This document shows positions 1 to 7,028 of a DNA stretch of 13,807 nt, in pieces. The position numbers and the translations under genes are program-made. The stretch comes from CAYTQK01 sp964439745 (GTDB taxonomy: Bacteria; Desulfobacterota; Desulfobacteria; Desulfobacterales; Desulfosudaceae): assembly GCA_964439745.1 (NCBI GenBank), contig CAYTQK010000065.1, positions 1-13,807 on the forward strand. The letters run 5' to 3'. Every line of letters begins with the position of its first letter. Positions within the stretch are counted from its first letter, which is position 1. The notes beneath the pieces were generated by a model, which saw nothing but the letters and a program-made list of their open reading frames with translations, was not told the DNA's origin and did not search any database.

Positions 1-587
1 AAAAGAATGTAATCGGTGGTGTTAAAGCCGATATCCACCACCCCCACCTTCTGCCGGGCCAGCTCCCGGTTGGCCATCTTGCCGTTTTCATCAAGCAGGT
101 GGTTGAGCAGGCTGCCAAAGGGCTGCGGTACCATGCGCAGCTTGCTGATATTGAGCCGTCGCTCAACTTCGGTGCCGTCGGGTTTGTGAAAGGTCAGTTC
201 ATGATGCCCCATCAGGACCTGGCTGAACTTTTCCCGGTAATCCCGGAAATACACCACCGGCAGCCCGGAGACCAGGTGCAGGGGCACGTATTTTTCGGAA
301 AACAGGCCGACCACGGTCAAAGAAAGCACCTTGAGAAAATCGTTGATGAGCTTGTCCTGGTCCAGGGTGTAATGCCGCACGTTGCTCTGCTTTTCGGCAA
401 AATCGCCCACAAAATAGGATTTGCCGTCTATGGTCACGTGCAGGCTCTCGGCGGCCGAGGTCAGGGCGAAATCCGAACGGAACTGGAGTTCTTCGGCCTC
501 GCCGATGAGCGATTTGAACATGAGATGATCGCGGCCGTTGGTGGCCTTGGTAAACCCGAACCCGATATCCAGTCCCAGCAATTCCAT
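1..587 (-). CDS. ParM/StbA-type actin-like ATPase, N-terminal part (runs off left edge)
   Basis: Actin-fold ATPase of the ParM/StbA family, whose members polymerise into filaments that move plasmids or other cargo. The first 195 residues are in the window and the 3' end is off the left edge. The N-terminus holds the phosphate-1 loop GLDIGFGFTK (residues 5-14). A VSGLP segment follows mid-way, as in actin-like proteins of this group. The visible part ends in the phosphate-2 motif VVDIGFNTTDYIL (D185). The ATG at 587 is chosen because GGAGG lies 6-7 nt upstream and the phosphate-1 loop begins at residue 5, as expected. The gene has its own promoter and is divergent from asnS. A ParR-like partner and a parC-like centromere would lie downstream, out of view, so a segregation role is inference. 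A chromosomal homologue could have another cytoskeletal job. Confidence 0.85.
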   Translation of the reverse strand, partial: MELLGLDIGFGFTKATNGRDHLMFKSLIGEAEELQFRSDFALTSAAESLHVTIDGKSYFVGDFAEKQSNVRHYTLDQDKLINDFLKVLSLTVVGLFSEKYVPLHLVSGLPVVYFRDYREKFSQVLMGHHELTFHKPDGTEVERRLNISKLRMVPQPFGSLLNHLLDENGKMANRELARQKVGVVDIGFNTTDYIL

Positions 588-674
588 AATTACCCTCCGC
601 TGCAAAACCCGCAAAACCCCGCCGCTCCTTGTATGGAACCGGTCACGACGAAAAATTTACAATTATCACTTTGC

Positions 675-703
675 TTTATACAGAAGATGACCAACGGTGT
701 CAA
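675..703 (-). promoter_or_regulatory. Sigma-70 type promoter of the actin-like gene
   Basis: Read on the minus strand, the -35 box TTGACA (698-703) is a perfect consensus. It is separated by exactly 17 bp from TATAAA (675-680), five of six matches to the -10 consensus. The start of transcription would fall near 668, giving a leader of about 80 nt. The only gene downstream on this strand is the actin-like ATPase. Confidence 0.8.
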
Positions 704-750
704 TCTTTTCCCGGCGCAAAACCGGCCGGCGCTAAGCCCTCCCCGGCAAA

Positions 751-779
751 TTGCCACCTGGTGCGGGGTATGCTAAAAT
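751..779 (+). promoter_or_regulatory. Sigma-70 type promoter of asnS
   Basis: TTGCCA (751-756), a 17-bp spacer, then TAAAAT (774-779), which is preceded by TGC as in an extended -10 element. Transcription would begin near 786, about 50 nt before the asnS ATG. The -35 box is 47 bp from that of the divergent actin-like promoter, so one bound regulator could touch both, but no operator is evident. Confidence 0.75.
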
Positions 780-834
780 AAAGCAGTATCAAAAAAGAAT
801 TTGGCAGCCAACGACAAACGAGCGTCAGCGAAAT

Positions 835-2226
835 ATGGAACCGGATCGAATCAAGATAAAACAACTGCTGGCCGCGGCCGACCGGATCGACCGGGCCGTG
901 GTCCAGGGCTGGGTCAAGACCCGGCGGGACGCCAAGGGATTTTCCTTTATCGAGGTCAATGACGGCTCCTGCCTGGCCAACCTCCAGGTGGTGGCCGACG
1001 CCGCCCGGGACAATTACGAGGAGATCCGCCAGCTGACTACCGGTTCGGCCGTGACCGTGGCCGGCCGCCTGGCCCCCTCGCCCGGCCAGGGCCAGAACTG
1101 GGAGCTCCAGGCTGACCGGGTGGACGTCATCAGCCTGGCCCCGGACGACTACCCCTTGCAGAAAAAACGCCACAGCGACGAGTTTCTGCGGACCATCGCC
1201 CATCTGCGGCCGCGCACCAACAAGTACGGCGCCCTCTTCCGCATCCGGGCCGAACTGACCCACGCGGTGCACGATTTTTTCCGCGCCCGGGATTTTCTCT
1301 ACCTGCACACCCCCATCCTTACGGCCTCGGACTGCGAAGGGGCCGGGGAGCTCTTCCGGGTGACCACCTTTGACCCGGCCGAAGCGCCCCGCACTGACGA
1401 CGGAGGCGTGGACTGGTCCGCCGATTTTTTCGGCACCCGGGCCGGGCTGACCGTGTCCGGCCAGCTGGAAGCCGAACTGGTCGCCCTGGGCATGGGCGAC
1501 GTCTACACCTTCGGCCCCACCTTTCGGGCGGAAAACTCCAACACCGCCCGCCACGCCGCCGAATTCTGGATGGTGGAACCGGAGATGGCCTTCTGCGACC
1601 TGGCCGGCGCCATGGACCTGGCCGAAACCATGCTCAAGTACCTGACCGCGGCCGTGCGCGACCGCTGCGGCCCGGACCTGGATTTGTTCAAAAAATACGT
1701 GGACAAGAACCTGGCCGCCACCTTCGACAATATCCTGGACCATGACTTCGTGCGCCTGCCCTATGGAGAGGCCGTGGCCATCCTGGCCAAGGCCGGTCAG
1801 TCCTTTGCCTTTCCCGCGGCCTGGGGCCATGACCTGCAGTCCGAACACGAACGCTACCTGACTGAACAGTATTTTCAAAAACCGGTCATCGTTTATAATT
1901 ACCCGCGGCAGATCAAGCCCTTTTACATGCGCGCCAACGACGACGGCCGCACCGTGGCCGCCATGGACATGCTGGTGCCCCGCCTCGGCGAAATCATCGG
2001 CGGCAGCCAGCGCGAAGAACGCCTGGACAAGCTTACCGCCCGCCTGGAAGAAATGGGACTGTCCCCCGAGGACTACTGGTGGTACCTGGATTCCCGGCGC
2101 TTCGGCGGCGCACCGCACAGCGGCTTCGGCCTGGGCTTCGAGCGCCTGCTCATGCTGGTCACTGGCATCACCAACATCCGGGACGTCATTCCCTTTCCCC
2201 GCACGCCGCGGCATATCGACTTTTAA
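835..2226 (+). CDS. asnS: Asparaginyl-tRNA synthetase
   Basis: Class IIb aminoacyl-tRNA synthetase that charges tRNA-Asn with asparagine using ATP, in the cytoplasm. At 463 residues it is close to the E. coli enzyme (466). The N-terminal OB fold (about 18-100) binds the anticodon. The catalytic core holds the HLRPRTN segment (123-129), motif 2 at about 230-250 (FRAENSNTARH, then EFWMVEPE) and motif 3 at about 428-444 (HSGFGLGFERLL). Asn rather than Asp specificity is supported by similarity to AsnRS along the whole length, including the C-terminal PFPRTP. The ATG at 835 is chosen because the frame matches the family from here. No good Shine-Dalgarno precedes it, only a weak purine stretch. 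It has its own promoter and probably forms an operon with the LIM/peptidase gene 17 nt downstream. Confidence 0.97.
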   Translation: MEPDRIKIKQLLAAADRIDRAVVQGWVKTRRDAKGFSFIEVNDGSCLANLQVVADAARDNYEEIRQLTTGSAVTVAGRLAPSPGQGQNWELQADRVDVISLAPDDYPLQKKRHSDEFLRTIAHLRPRTNKYGALFRIRAELTHAVHDFFRARDFLYLHTPILTASDCEGAGELFRVTTFDPAEAPRTDDGGVDWSADFFGTRAGLTVSGQLEAELVALGMGDVYTFGPTFRAENSNTARHAAEFWMVEPEMAFCDLAGAMDLAETMLKYLTAAVRDRCGPDLDLFKKYVDKNLAATFDNILDHDFVRLPYGEAVAILAKAGQSFAFPAAWGHDLQSEHERYLTEQYFQKPVIVYNYPRQIKPFYMRANDDGRTVAAMDMLVPRLGEIIGGSQREERLDKLTARLEEMGLSPEDYWWYLDSRRFGGAPHSGFGLGFERLLMLVTGITNIRDVIPFPRTPRHIDF

Positions 2227-2243
2227 AAAAGCGACAAGGCGGT

Positions 2244-3686
2244 ATGTCAAAAACAATTCAAATAAACAAGACCGGCATGATTTTTCCTGTTTATCATAAA
2301 TTATTGGAAGCTTTGCGCCGGCAATGGCTGATTCTGCCGGGGCTTTGCCTGGCGCTGTCATTTTTGACGATAACAGCAGGGATAGCCAATGCCGAAGAGC
2401 GTATCTGCGGCATCTGCGGGGAGCCCATCGTAGCCGGCAAATATATCCGGCTTTCCGATGGCAGCACCTATCATAAAACGTGCTTAGAGCAAGCTGATCG
2501 TTGCGCGATCTGTTCCCGGCCCATCGGAAAAGACCAGGAGACCGTAGCTCTTTCCGGAGATCGAATCTGCCACCAGGCCTGCTATGAACAGGCTGATTTA
2601 TGCGGCATCTGCGGCCAGCCGATTGTTTCCGGTAAATATATCCGTCTGGACAGCGGCCAGACCTATCACAAAGCGTGTTATGAGCAGGGGCTGCAGTGCC
2701 CCGTCTGTTCCCGGCCCATTGGGAAAGGTCAGAAGACCGTTGCCCTTGCCGAAGGCCGGGTCTGTCATGCGGACTGCTATGCCCAGGCCGACATCTGCGA
2801 CATCTGCGGCCAACCGATCTGCTCCGGCCAGCAGCATGTCGTATCCGGGGAATCCGGAAAAACCTATCACCTGGCCTGTTTTGACAAGGTCCCCAAGTGC
2901 GGTCTGACCGGCGCCCCCATCACGCCCGGTACCGATTTCGTAAAAATCGGCTATCAGACCTATCTCAAGACTGCTTATGATAAGGCCAGAAAATGCCTGG
3001 TCACCCGGCTGCCGGTCAGCAACAACGGCAAATACCTGGTCAACGCCCGGACAAAAACCTACGTGCTGGAAAAATACAGAGACAAAACCCGGCAGTGTTA
3101 TTCCTGCGGCGACCACCTGGTTGACGGGTTTGCGCTCAATAACGATCTTTTTCTTTGCCGCTACTGCTATGAAAACGGCATCCGGGACAGCCGTGTCGCC
3201 CAACCCTATATCGGCAGAGTGATGGACTTTTTCCGGGAGAAGGAGGTGGCCGTGCCGGCCAATGTGGACATCCGGATACTGCCGCCGGGTCAGTTGATTG
3301 CAGAAGATCAGCCCGACCTGAAGGGCCGCTGCCGCACCCATTGCAGTAGCAAAGACAAAGAGCCGGCGACCTTGTCATTCACCGTGGAAATCCTGTGGGG
3401 CTTGAATCCCGATGTATTTGCCAGCGTGGCTGCCCATGAGCTCTCCCACGCGGTTATCGGCGAGGCCCTCTTCGACCGAATGAATTGCCATAAGCCGAAG
3501 GTCCCGTATGAAGAGGGACGGTGCGAATACACAGCCTACACCTTTGCCAGAAGCAGACGCCTGCCAGAATTCATCATCGCCGGATTTGCGGAAAACCAGG
3601 TGGACAACTACCGGGAAGAATTTCTTTACGTAAAGGCCCATCCTCCCGAAAATATCAAGACGCTTTTGACAGCACTCAGGTTCTGA
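2244..3686 (+). CDS. Exported LIM-like zinc-finger protein with DA1-like HExxH peptidase domain
   Basis: A 480-residue putative zinc metallopeptidase. A hydrophobic segment (about 28-46) ends in ANA (48-50) before EE, which looks like a signal peptidase I site. Eight zinc-finger-like units follow, starting at C55, C87, C120, C152, C185, C219, C251 and C285. Units 1-5 are complete (CxxC, then HxxC), units 6-7 have lost most ligands, and unit 8 is CxxC...CxxC. The C-terminal domain has AAHELSH (ligands H398 and H402, catalytic E399) and a downstream EEG (423-425) that could give the third ligand. This LIM plus HExxH plus EEG plan is that of the DA1 family, where plant members are ubiquitin-activated peptidases. 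Bacterial LIM/peptidase fusions are known, but substrates are not. The ATG at 2244 has a weak AAGG; M12 is an alternative start. It lies 17 nt after asnS and ends 28 nt from the convergent ispD, with no clear terminator between. Its 5' part looks less GC-rich than asnS, so it may be a later arrival. Confidence 0.85.
   Translation: MSKTIQINKTGMIFPVYHKLLEALRRQWLILPGLCLALSFLTITAGIANAEERICGICGEPIVAGKYIRLSDGSTYHKTCLEQADRCAICSRPIGKDQETVALSGDRICHQACYEQADLCGICGQPIVSGKYIRLDSGQTYHKACYEQGLQCPVCSRPIGKGQKTVALAEGRVCHADCYAQADICDICGQPICSGQQHVVSGESGKTYHLACFDKVPKCGLTGAPITPGTDFVKIGYQTYLKTAYDKARKCLVTRLPVSNNGKYLVNARTKTYVLEKYRDKTRQCYSCGDHLVDGFALNNDLFLCRYCYENGIRDSRVAQPYIGRVMDFFREKEVAVPANVDIRILPPGQLIAEDQPDLKGRCRTHCSSKDKEPATLSFTVEILWGLNPDVFASVAAHELSHAVIGEALFDRMNCHKPKVPYEEGRCEYTAYTFARSRRLPEFIIAGFAENQVDNYREEFLYVKAHPPENIKTLLTALRF
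2406..3167 (+). repeat. Eight tandem zinc-finger-like units of 32-34 codons
   Basis: First cysteines fall at residues 55, 87, 120, 152, 185, 219, 251 and 285. Odd units read like CGICGQPIVSGKYIRL...TYHKxC and even units like CxxCSRPIGKxQxTVAL...CHxxC. The true repeat is therefore a two-finger module of 65 codons (195 bp), starting at 2406, 2601 and 2796. The similarity is visible in the DNA as well as the protein, suggesting duplication within the gene. Fingers are joined by six residues rather than the two of a canonical LIM domain. Units 6 (from C219) and 7 (from C251) keep only the first cysteine. Confidence 0.85.
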
Positions 3687-3714
3687 GATTTGAACTGGCT
3701 GGCCGTACAACCAA

Positions 3715-4410
3715 TTACGACGAGGCCGCCAGGGCCAGCAGGGCCTCGGCCAGGCGCAGGTCGCCGGGGGTGGTGATCTTGATGTTGGCGGCCGAACCGC
3801 GCACCAGGGCGACGCGGCCGCCGGTCCGCTCCACCAGGGCGGCGTCGTCGGTGGCCCGCCGGCCCCGCTTGCGGGCCTCCTGGTGGGCGTGGAAGATGGT
3901 TGCGTGGGCAAAGGCCTGGGGGGTCTGGGCCAGCCAGATGGCCGAGCGGTCCACGGTCTCGATGATATAGCCTTCGGGATCGGCGCTCTTGAGGGTGTCG
4001 CTGGCCGGCACCGCGGCCACGCAGCCGTCGGCCGCGGCCAGGCCGTCCAGGCACCGGCCGATCAGGTCGGCCGTAACCAGGGGCCGCACCCCGTCATGGA
4101 TCAGCACCTGGTCGCCGGCTTGGCCGGCAGCGGCCCGCAGGCCGTTATAGACCGATTCCTGGCGATGTTCGCCCCCGGCCGCCAACCGCAGGGGGCAGTC
4201 GGCCGGGACCGTCGGCAGGATATTGTCCCGGCAGTAGTCCCTATCCCCCGCCGGCACCACCAGGACAATCTCGTCGACGCGGCCGCAGCCGGCAAAAACT
4301 GCCAGGGTATGGGCCAGGAGCGGTTTGCCGGCCAGGGGCAGGTACTGCTTGGGCAGCGGACCGGGCAACCGGGTGCCCCGGCCGCCGGCCACGATAATGG
4401 CGGAGACCAT
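3715..4410 (-). CDS. ispD: 2-C-methyl-D-erythritol 4-phosphate cytidylyltransferase
   Basis: Third step of the MEP isoprenoid pathway: transfers CMP from CTP to 2-C-methyl-D-erythritol 4-phosphate. The protein is 231 residues, near the usual 225-240, and is not fused to IspF. The N-terminal nucleotide loop reads AIIVAGGRGTRLPGPLPKQY, with catalytic R14 and K21. IHDGVRP (104-110) supplies the metal-binding Asp, SDTLK (137-141) and DRSAIW (154-159) the substrate residues, TDDAALVE is conserved, and K211 in NIKITTPGDL closes the site. The ATG at 4410 gives the expected start two residues before AIIVAGG, although no clear Shine-Dalgarno is present. It follows the HPr-domain gene by 48 nt on the same strand and is probably its operon partner. 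Its stop faces that of the LIM/peptidase gene. Confidence 0.96.
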   Translation of the reverse strand: MVSAIIVAGGRGTRLPGPLPKQYLPLAGKPLLAHTLAVFAGCGRVDEIVLVVPAGDRDYCRDNILPTVPADCPLRLAAGGEHRQESVYNGLRAAAGQAGDQVLIHDGVRPLVTADLIGRCLDGLAAADGCVAAVPASDTLKSADPEGYIIETVDRSAIWLAQTPQAFAHATIFHAHQEARKRGRRATDDAALVERTGGRVALVRGSAANIKITTPGDLRLAEALLALAASS

Positions 4411-4458
4411 GGTATTTTGTCCACAATAAAATTTCAGCGGCTGCGTGAAAAGTGATGC

Positions 4459-5769
4459 CTACTTGAGATAGTCCAGTTCACGGGGCAGCGGCACTCCCTT
4501 GCCCATGGTATCCTCCCCGTAATTGACGCTGGCCAGGATGGCAATGTCCCGCAGGGCCCGCACGTCTCCTTCAAAGACCACCTGCTTGATCTTTTCCTTG
4601 TCAATCTTGCCGCCGGCCCACTGGATATCCAGGACACTGCTGGCATCAAACTTGTCCTCGCCCACGCAGAGGTTGACCTCGCCGCCGTAATGCTGGGTGA
4701 TCTTGGCCACCAGCAGGCTGGGGCGGCTGTGAAAGCCGAGATCCATGGGAATACCCACCTCAATGGAGCCCCGCTCAATGTTTTCATTCAAAATTTCCTG
4801 GGCCAGGCGTTTGCCGTCGGACAGAAACTGAAAGGCGTAATAGATGCCGTAGTTGACGATCCGGTCCAGCAGTTCCCCGGCATCGATCAGGGAAAAGAGA
4901 TGATCATGCACCTCCCGGTAAATGGGTTTCTGGGCATCCCGGGTGACGTAATAGTGACGCTCGTAGAAATGAAGCAGCTTGCCGGTAAAATCGAAAAGAT
5001 GGTAGACAATGGAAAAATAGCTGCGCAGCTGCTTGAGCTTGCGGTCCCCGAAGCGCAGCCCCCCGTAAATCACGTAGGTATCAAAAGAAGACTGGAGATT
5101 GTGCATGAGCATCTCGAACCGCCGGATTTCCACCTCGTTGATCCGCTCGGGCACCATCGCTTCCATGGCTTCCCGGCCGCACTGCTCATAAATACCGTAG
5201 TGCTCGAACTCCTTGGCGATATTCAAAAACTCGCTGGTCACCTTGACGATGTTCTGCTGCTGCTGCACGGGGCGCTCGTCATCGATGTCAAATTCCAGCA
5301 CCTCGCTGGTAATCACGCTGGGAAAATCCTCCGTGCGGAAATCCGGCGTCGCCACCGGAATGCCCAGTTTTTCAGCCTCCGTCACAACGGCCTGGGCAAG
5401 ATTCACAATCAGCTGGCTGATAAAGGACCGGGTACGCTCCCCTTCTTCCGCAAACGGGGTCTTGTTGAGCAGTTCATAAAACACCAGCCGGTTGGAGATG
5501 TGCTCCTGAATAAAGCCGCTGATGCTCAGATGACGAACAGACGCGGACAATTCCCGGTAGAAGTACCACTTCTTGTTATTCTTGGCGCCGTGAAAATCGA
5601 GAAAATCTTCCACCAGGTGCGAAGAAGCGATCAGCTTGGAATACAGTTTCTTGGTCAGGGGACAGTCCGGCGGTTCGCATCGCACCAGATACCGGCAGCA
5701 TTGATGATACTCCTCCGAATAGACCCGCAGCTTTTCAAAAAAACTGATATCACAGAAATTGTCAGCCAA
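4459..5769 (-). CDS. Large protein with C-terminal HPr-like phosphocarrier domain
   Basis: A 436-residue protein. The last hundred residues or so (about 333-420) resemble HPr of the phosphotransferase system. GFHSRPS puts a His at 347, where HPr has its enzyme I-phosphorylated His15. Ser378 lies exactly 31 residues later, as Ser46 does in HPr, the target of HPr kinase. The closing part (FEGDVRALRDIAILASVNYGED) also follows the HPr pattern. The first 330 residues appear largely helical and charged; I recognise no known domain, signal peptide or membrane segment there. Translation seems to start at TTG (5769) with AGGA 7 nt upstream; an in-frame stop lies shortly before and no ATG is available in between. 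It lies about 45 nt after rnpB and 48 nt before ispD. A regulatory rather than sugar-transport role is likely, since no PTS gene is near. The function is unknown. Confidence 0.8.
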   Translation of the reverse strand: MADNFCDISFFEKLRVYSEEYHQCCRYLVRCEPPDCPLTKKLYSKLIASSHLVEDFLDFHGAKNNKKWYFYRELSASVRHLSISGFIQEHISNRLVFYELLNKTPFAEEGERTRSFISQLIVNLAQAVVTEAEKLGIPVATPDFRTEDFPSVITSEVLEFDIDDERPVQQQQNIVKVTSEFLNIAKEFEHYGIYEQCGREAMEAMVPERINEVEIRRFEMLMHNLQSSFDTYVIYGGLRFGDRKLKQLRSYFSIVYHLFDFTGKLLHFYERHYYVTRDAQKPIYREVHDHLFSLIDAGELLDRIVNYGIYYAFQFLSDGKRLAQEILNENIERGSIEVGIPMDLGFHSRPSLLVAKITQHYGGEVNLCVGEDKFDASSVLDIQWAGGKIDKEKIKQVVFEGDVRALRDIAILASVNYGEDTMGKGVPLPRELDYLK

Positions 5770-5773
5770 CCCG

Positions 5774-5781
5774 CTTTCCTT
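5774..5781 (-). promoter_or_regulatory. Ribosome binding site fixing a TTG start (HPr-domain gene)
   Basis: The minus strand reads AAGGAAAG here, and AGGA ends 7 nt before TTG at 5767-5769. The frame is closed by TGA just upstream, and the nearby ATG is in another frame that stops after 13 codons. TTG is therefore the best start. Confidence 0.65.
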
Positions 5782-5810
5782 TTTCTTCAGGATTTGTTGT
5801 CATGTTGGTG

Positions 5811-5833
5811 ATAAAACGGCCGAAGCGGCCCGT
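5811..5833 (-). terminator. Possible weak terminator formed by the 3' end of rnpB
   Basis: On the minus strand the 3' end of RNase P RNA can fold locally: ACG-(G)-GCCG, loop CTT, CGGC-CGT, then TTTTAT. The stem is 7 bp with one bulged G and only four U follow. The same bases form the 3' strand of the P1 helix in the mature RNA, so the two folds exclude each other. It could end the rnpB transcript in part while letting the HPr-domain gene be read. Confidence 0.35.
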
Positions 5834-6218
5834 AAGCCGAATTCTGTTTTCCGCGGCCGTTGCCCGCCGCGGAACGATGATCATTCATCTGTGGACACCG
5901 GTTGCCCGGTGCCTCGTGCGACCTACCCGGGAGCTCGGGCGGGCCACCCTCAAGCACTCCCCTATTTGGTCTTGCACCGGGTGGGGTTTACCAAGCATTT
6001 CCGGTCACCCGGAAACCTGGTGCGCTCTTACCGCACCTTTTCACCCTTACCCCGGAACGAATGCCGCACGGCACCCGGTCCGGGGCGGTATCTTTTCTGT
6101 GGCACTTTCCTTCGCGTTGCCGCGACTTCACGTTATGAAGCACCCTGCCCTGTGGTGTTCGGACTTTCCTCCGGCGCCCGGAGGGCGCCAGCGATCATCC
6201 GGACCGCTCCGGCCGTTT
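5814..6218 (-). ncRNA. rnpB: RNase P RNA (bacterial class A)
   Basis: Catalytic RNA of ribonuclease P, which removes 5' leaders from pre-tRNAs. Conserved elements appear in order on the minus strand: GAGGAAAGTCCG (about 6160-6180), ACAGGGCAGGGTGC, GGGTGAAAAGGTGCGGTAAG with the following GAGCGCACC, the L15 segment GGTAAACCCCACCCGGTGCA (GGU pairs with the tRNA CCA end), and CAGAATTCGGCTTA near the 3' end. The ends (6201-6218 with 5814-5831) pair over 18 bp to form a long P1 helix; the exact mature ends are not certain. It starts about 4 nt after the stop of the zinc-ribbon gene, so it is co-transcribed or driven from a promoter within that gene. The pattern P1 to P18 fits type A, as in other proteobacteria. 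Confidence 0.95.
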
Positions 6219-6222
6219 ATCA

Positions 6223-6954
6223 TCACTCCTGGTTATTGCCGTTATAGTAAATAATTCTGCTGCAAAACGGGCAGAATCGCAAGACATTGGTGGTATGCAG
6301 CTCATTGTACATCTGCGGCGGAATATTCATATTGCATCCCTGGCAGATAAAATTTTTCACGGCCGCCACGGCCTGTCCGCCGGGCACGGACCGGCGAACC
6401 TCCAGGTACTGGTCCAGCAGCGGTCCGGGAAGCTGTTCCGAGAAGGTATTGCCGTCCGTCTCCAGGGCGGCCAGCTTTTCCTCAGCCGCGGCCTGCTGTT
6501 TTTCCAGGTCCCGGCGTTCTTCGGCGATCTGCTGCCGGCTCGCTTCAGCCGCTTTGCGGGCTGCGGCCAGATCCTGTTCGGCCGCTTCCACCGCAAAAAG
6601 AAGATCCAGCATCTCGTCCTCCAGCGCGGCGATATCGGTCTTCATGCCCTCGATCTCCGTCAGAACGGCCTGGTATTCCTTGTTGTTCTTAATGGAAAGC
6701 AGTTTCTGATCACTCTTCTTGATGCTCTCCTGCTTGGTGCTAATCTTGTCTTCACAATCGCGGTAGGCCTGCTTCTGTCGGCTGAGCCGGGTCTCCTCTT
6801 CCTGCAGCCGGTCCTCCAGCGCTGCAATCTCCTCGTCCAGCCGGGCGAACTGCTCCGGCAGCTCCCGCAGAAACTGCCGGGTCCGGTTTTTCCGGTCTTC
6901 GTTTTCCTGCAGCCGCACCATGACACCCATTTCTTCCCGGGTTACTTCCAGCAT
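6223..6954 (-). CDS. Coiled-coil protein with C-terminal C4 zinc ribbon
   Basis: A 243-residue cytoplasmic protein of the widespread zinc-ribbon family (Pfam zf-RING_7). A long charged helical hairpin rich in Glu, Lys, Gln and Ala (about 10-180) precedes a zinc ribbon with CQGC (C204, C207) and CPFC (C228, C231). The ATG at 6954 (MLEVTREEMG) is chosen because GGGGAG lies 8 nt upstream and family members begin near here. An in-frame ATG at 7032 overlaps the Nif3-like stop as ATGA and would add 26 residues of low-complexity character; it cannot be excluded. Adjacency to a Nif3-like gene is common in bacteria and suggests a functional link, though the biochemical role is not established. rnpB begins directly after the stop. 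Confidence 0.88.
   Translation of the reverse strand: MLEVTREEMGVMVRLQENEDRKNRTRQFLRELPEQFARLDEEIAALEDRLQEEETRLSRQKQAYRDCEDKISTKQESIKKSDQKLLSIKNNKEYQAVLTEIEGMKTDIAALEDEMLDLLFAVEAAEQDLAAARKAAEASRQQIAEERRDLEKQQAAAEEKLAALETDGNTFSEQLPGPLLDQYLEVRRSVPGGQAVAAVKNFICQGCNMNIPPQMYNELHTTNVLRFCPFCSRIIYYNGNNQE
6241..6246 (-). promoter_or_regulatory. Possible -10 box for rnpB inside the zinc-ribbon gene
   Basis: On the minus strand TATAAC (five of six consensus) lies about 23 nt before the 5' end of the P1 helix. No good -35 box sits at 16-18 bp (GTTTTG at best), so this is weak. It is noted because rnpB needs either an internal promoter or read-through. Confidence 0.25.
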
Positions 6955-6962
6955 GCTCCATT

Positions 6963-6968
6963 CTCCCC
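6963..6968 (-). promoter_or_regulatory. Ribosome binding site deciding the zinc-ribbon gene start
   Basis: GGGGAG on the minus strand, 8 nt before the ATG at 6954. It favours this start over the ATG at 7032, which has no comparable site. Confidence 0.65.
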
Positions 6969-7028
6969 GGCCCGGGCATTCCGCCGGGCCCTTATTAAAA
7001 TCTTGCTTCCGGCCGGAAGCGTTGGTTG

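Noticed and set aside
700..2361. A 553-codon open frame on the minus strand
   Set aside because: Antisense to asnS, whose identity is certain. The composition is Gly/Val/His-rich without domains.
3687..3714. Shared terminator between the convergent LIM/peptidase gene and ispD
   Set aside because: The 28-bp gap holds no stem of useful length and no T run on either strand.
5759..6254. Plus-strand open frames of 150-162 codons
   Set aside because: They are translations of the complement of RNase P RNA, a frequent false gene.
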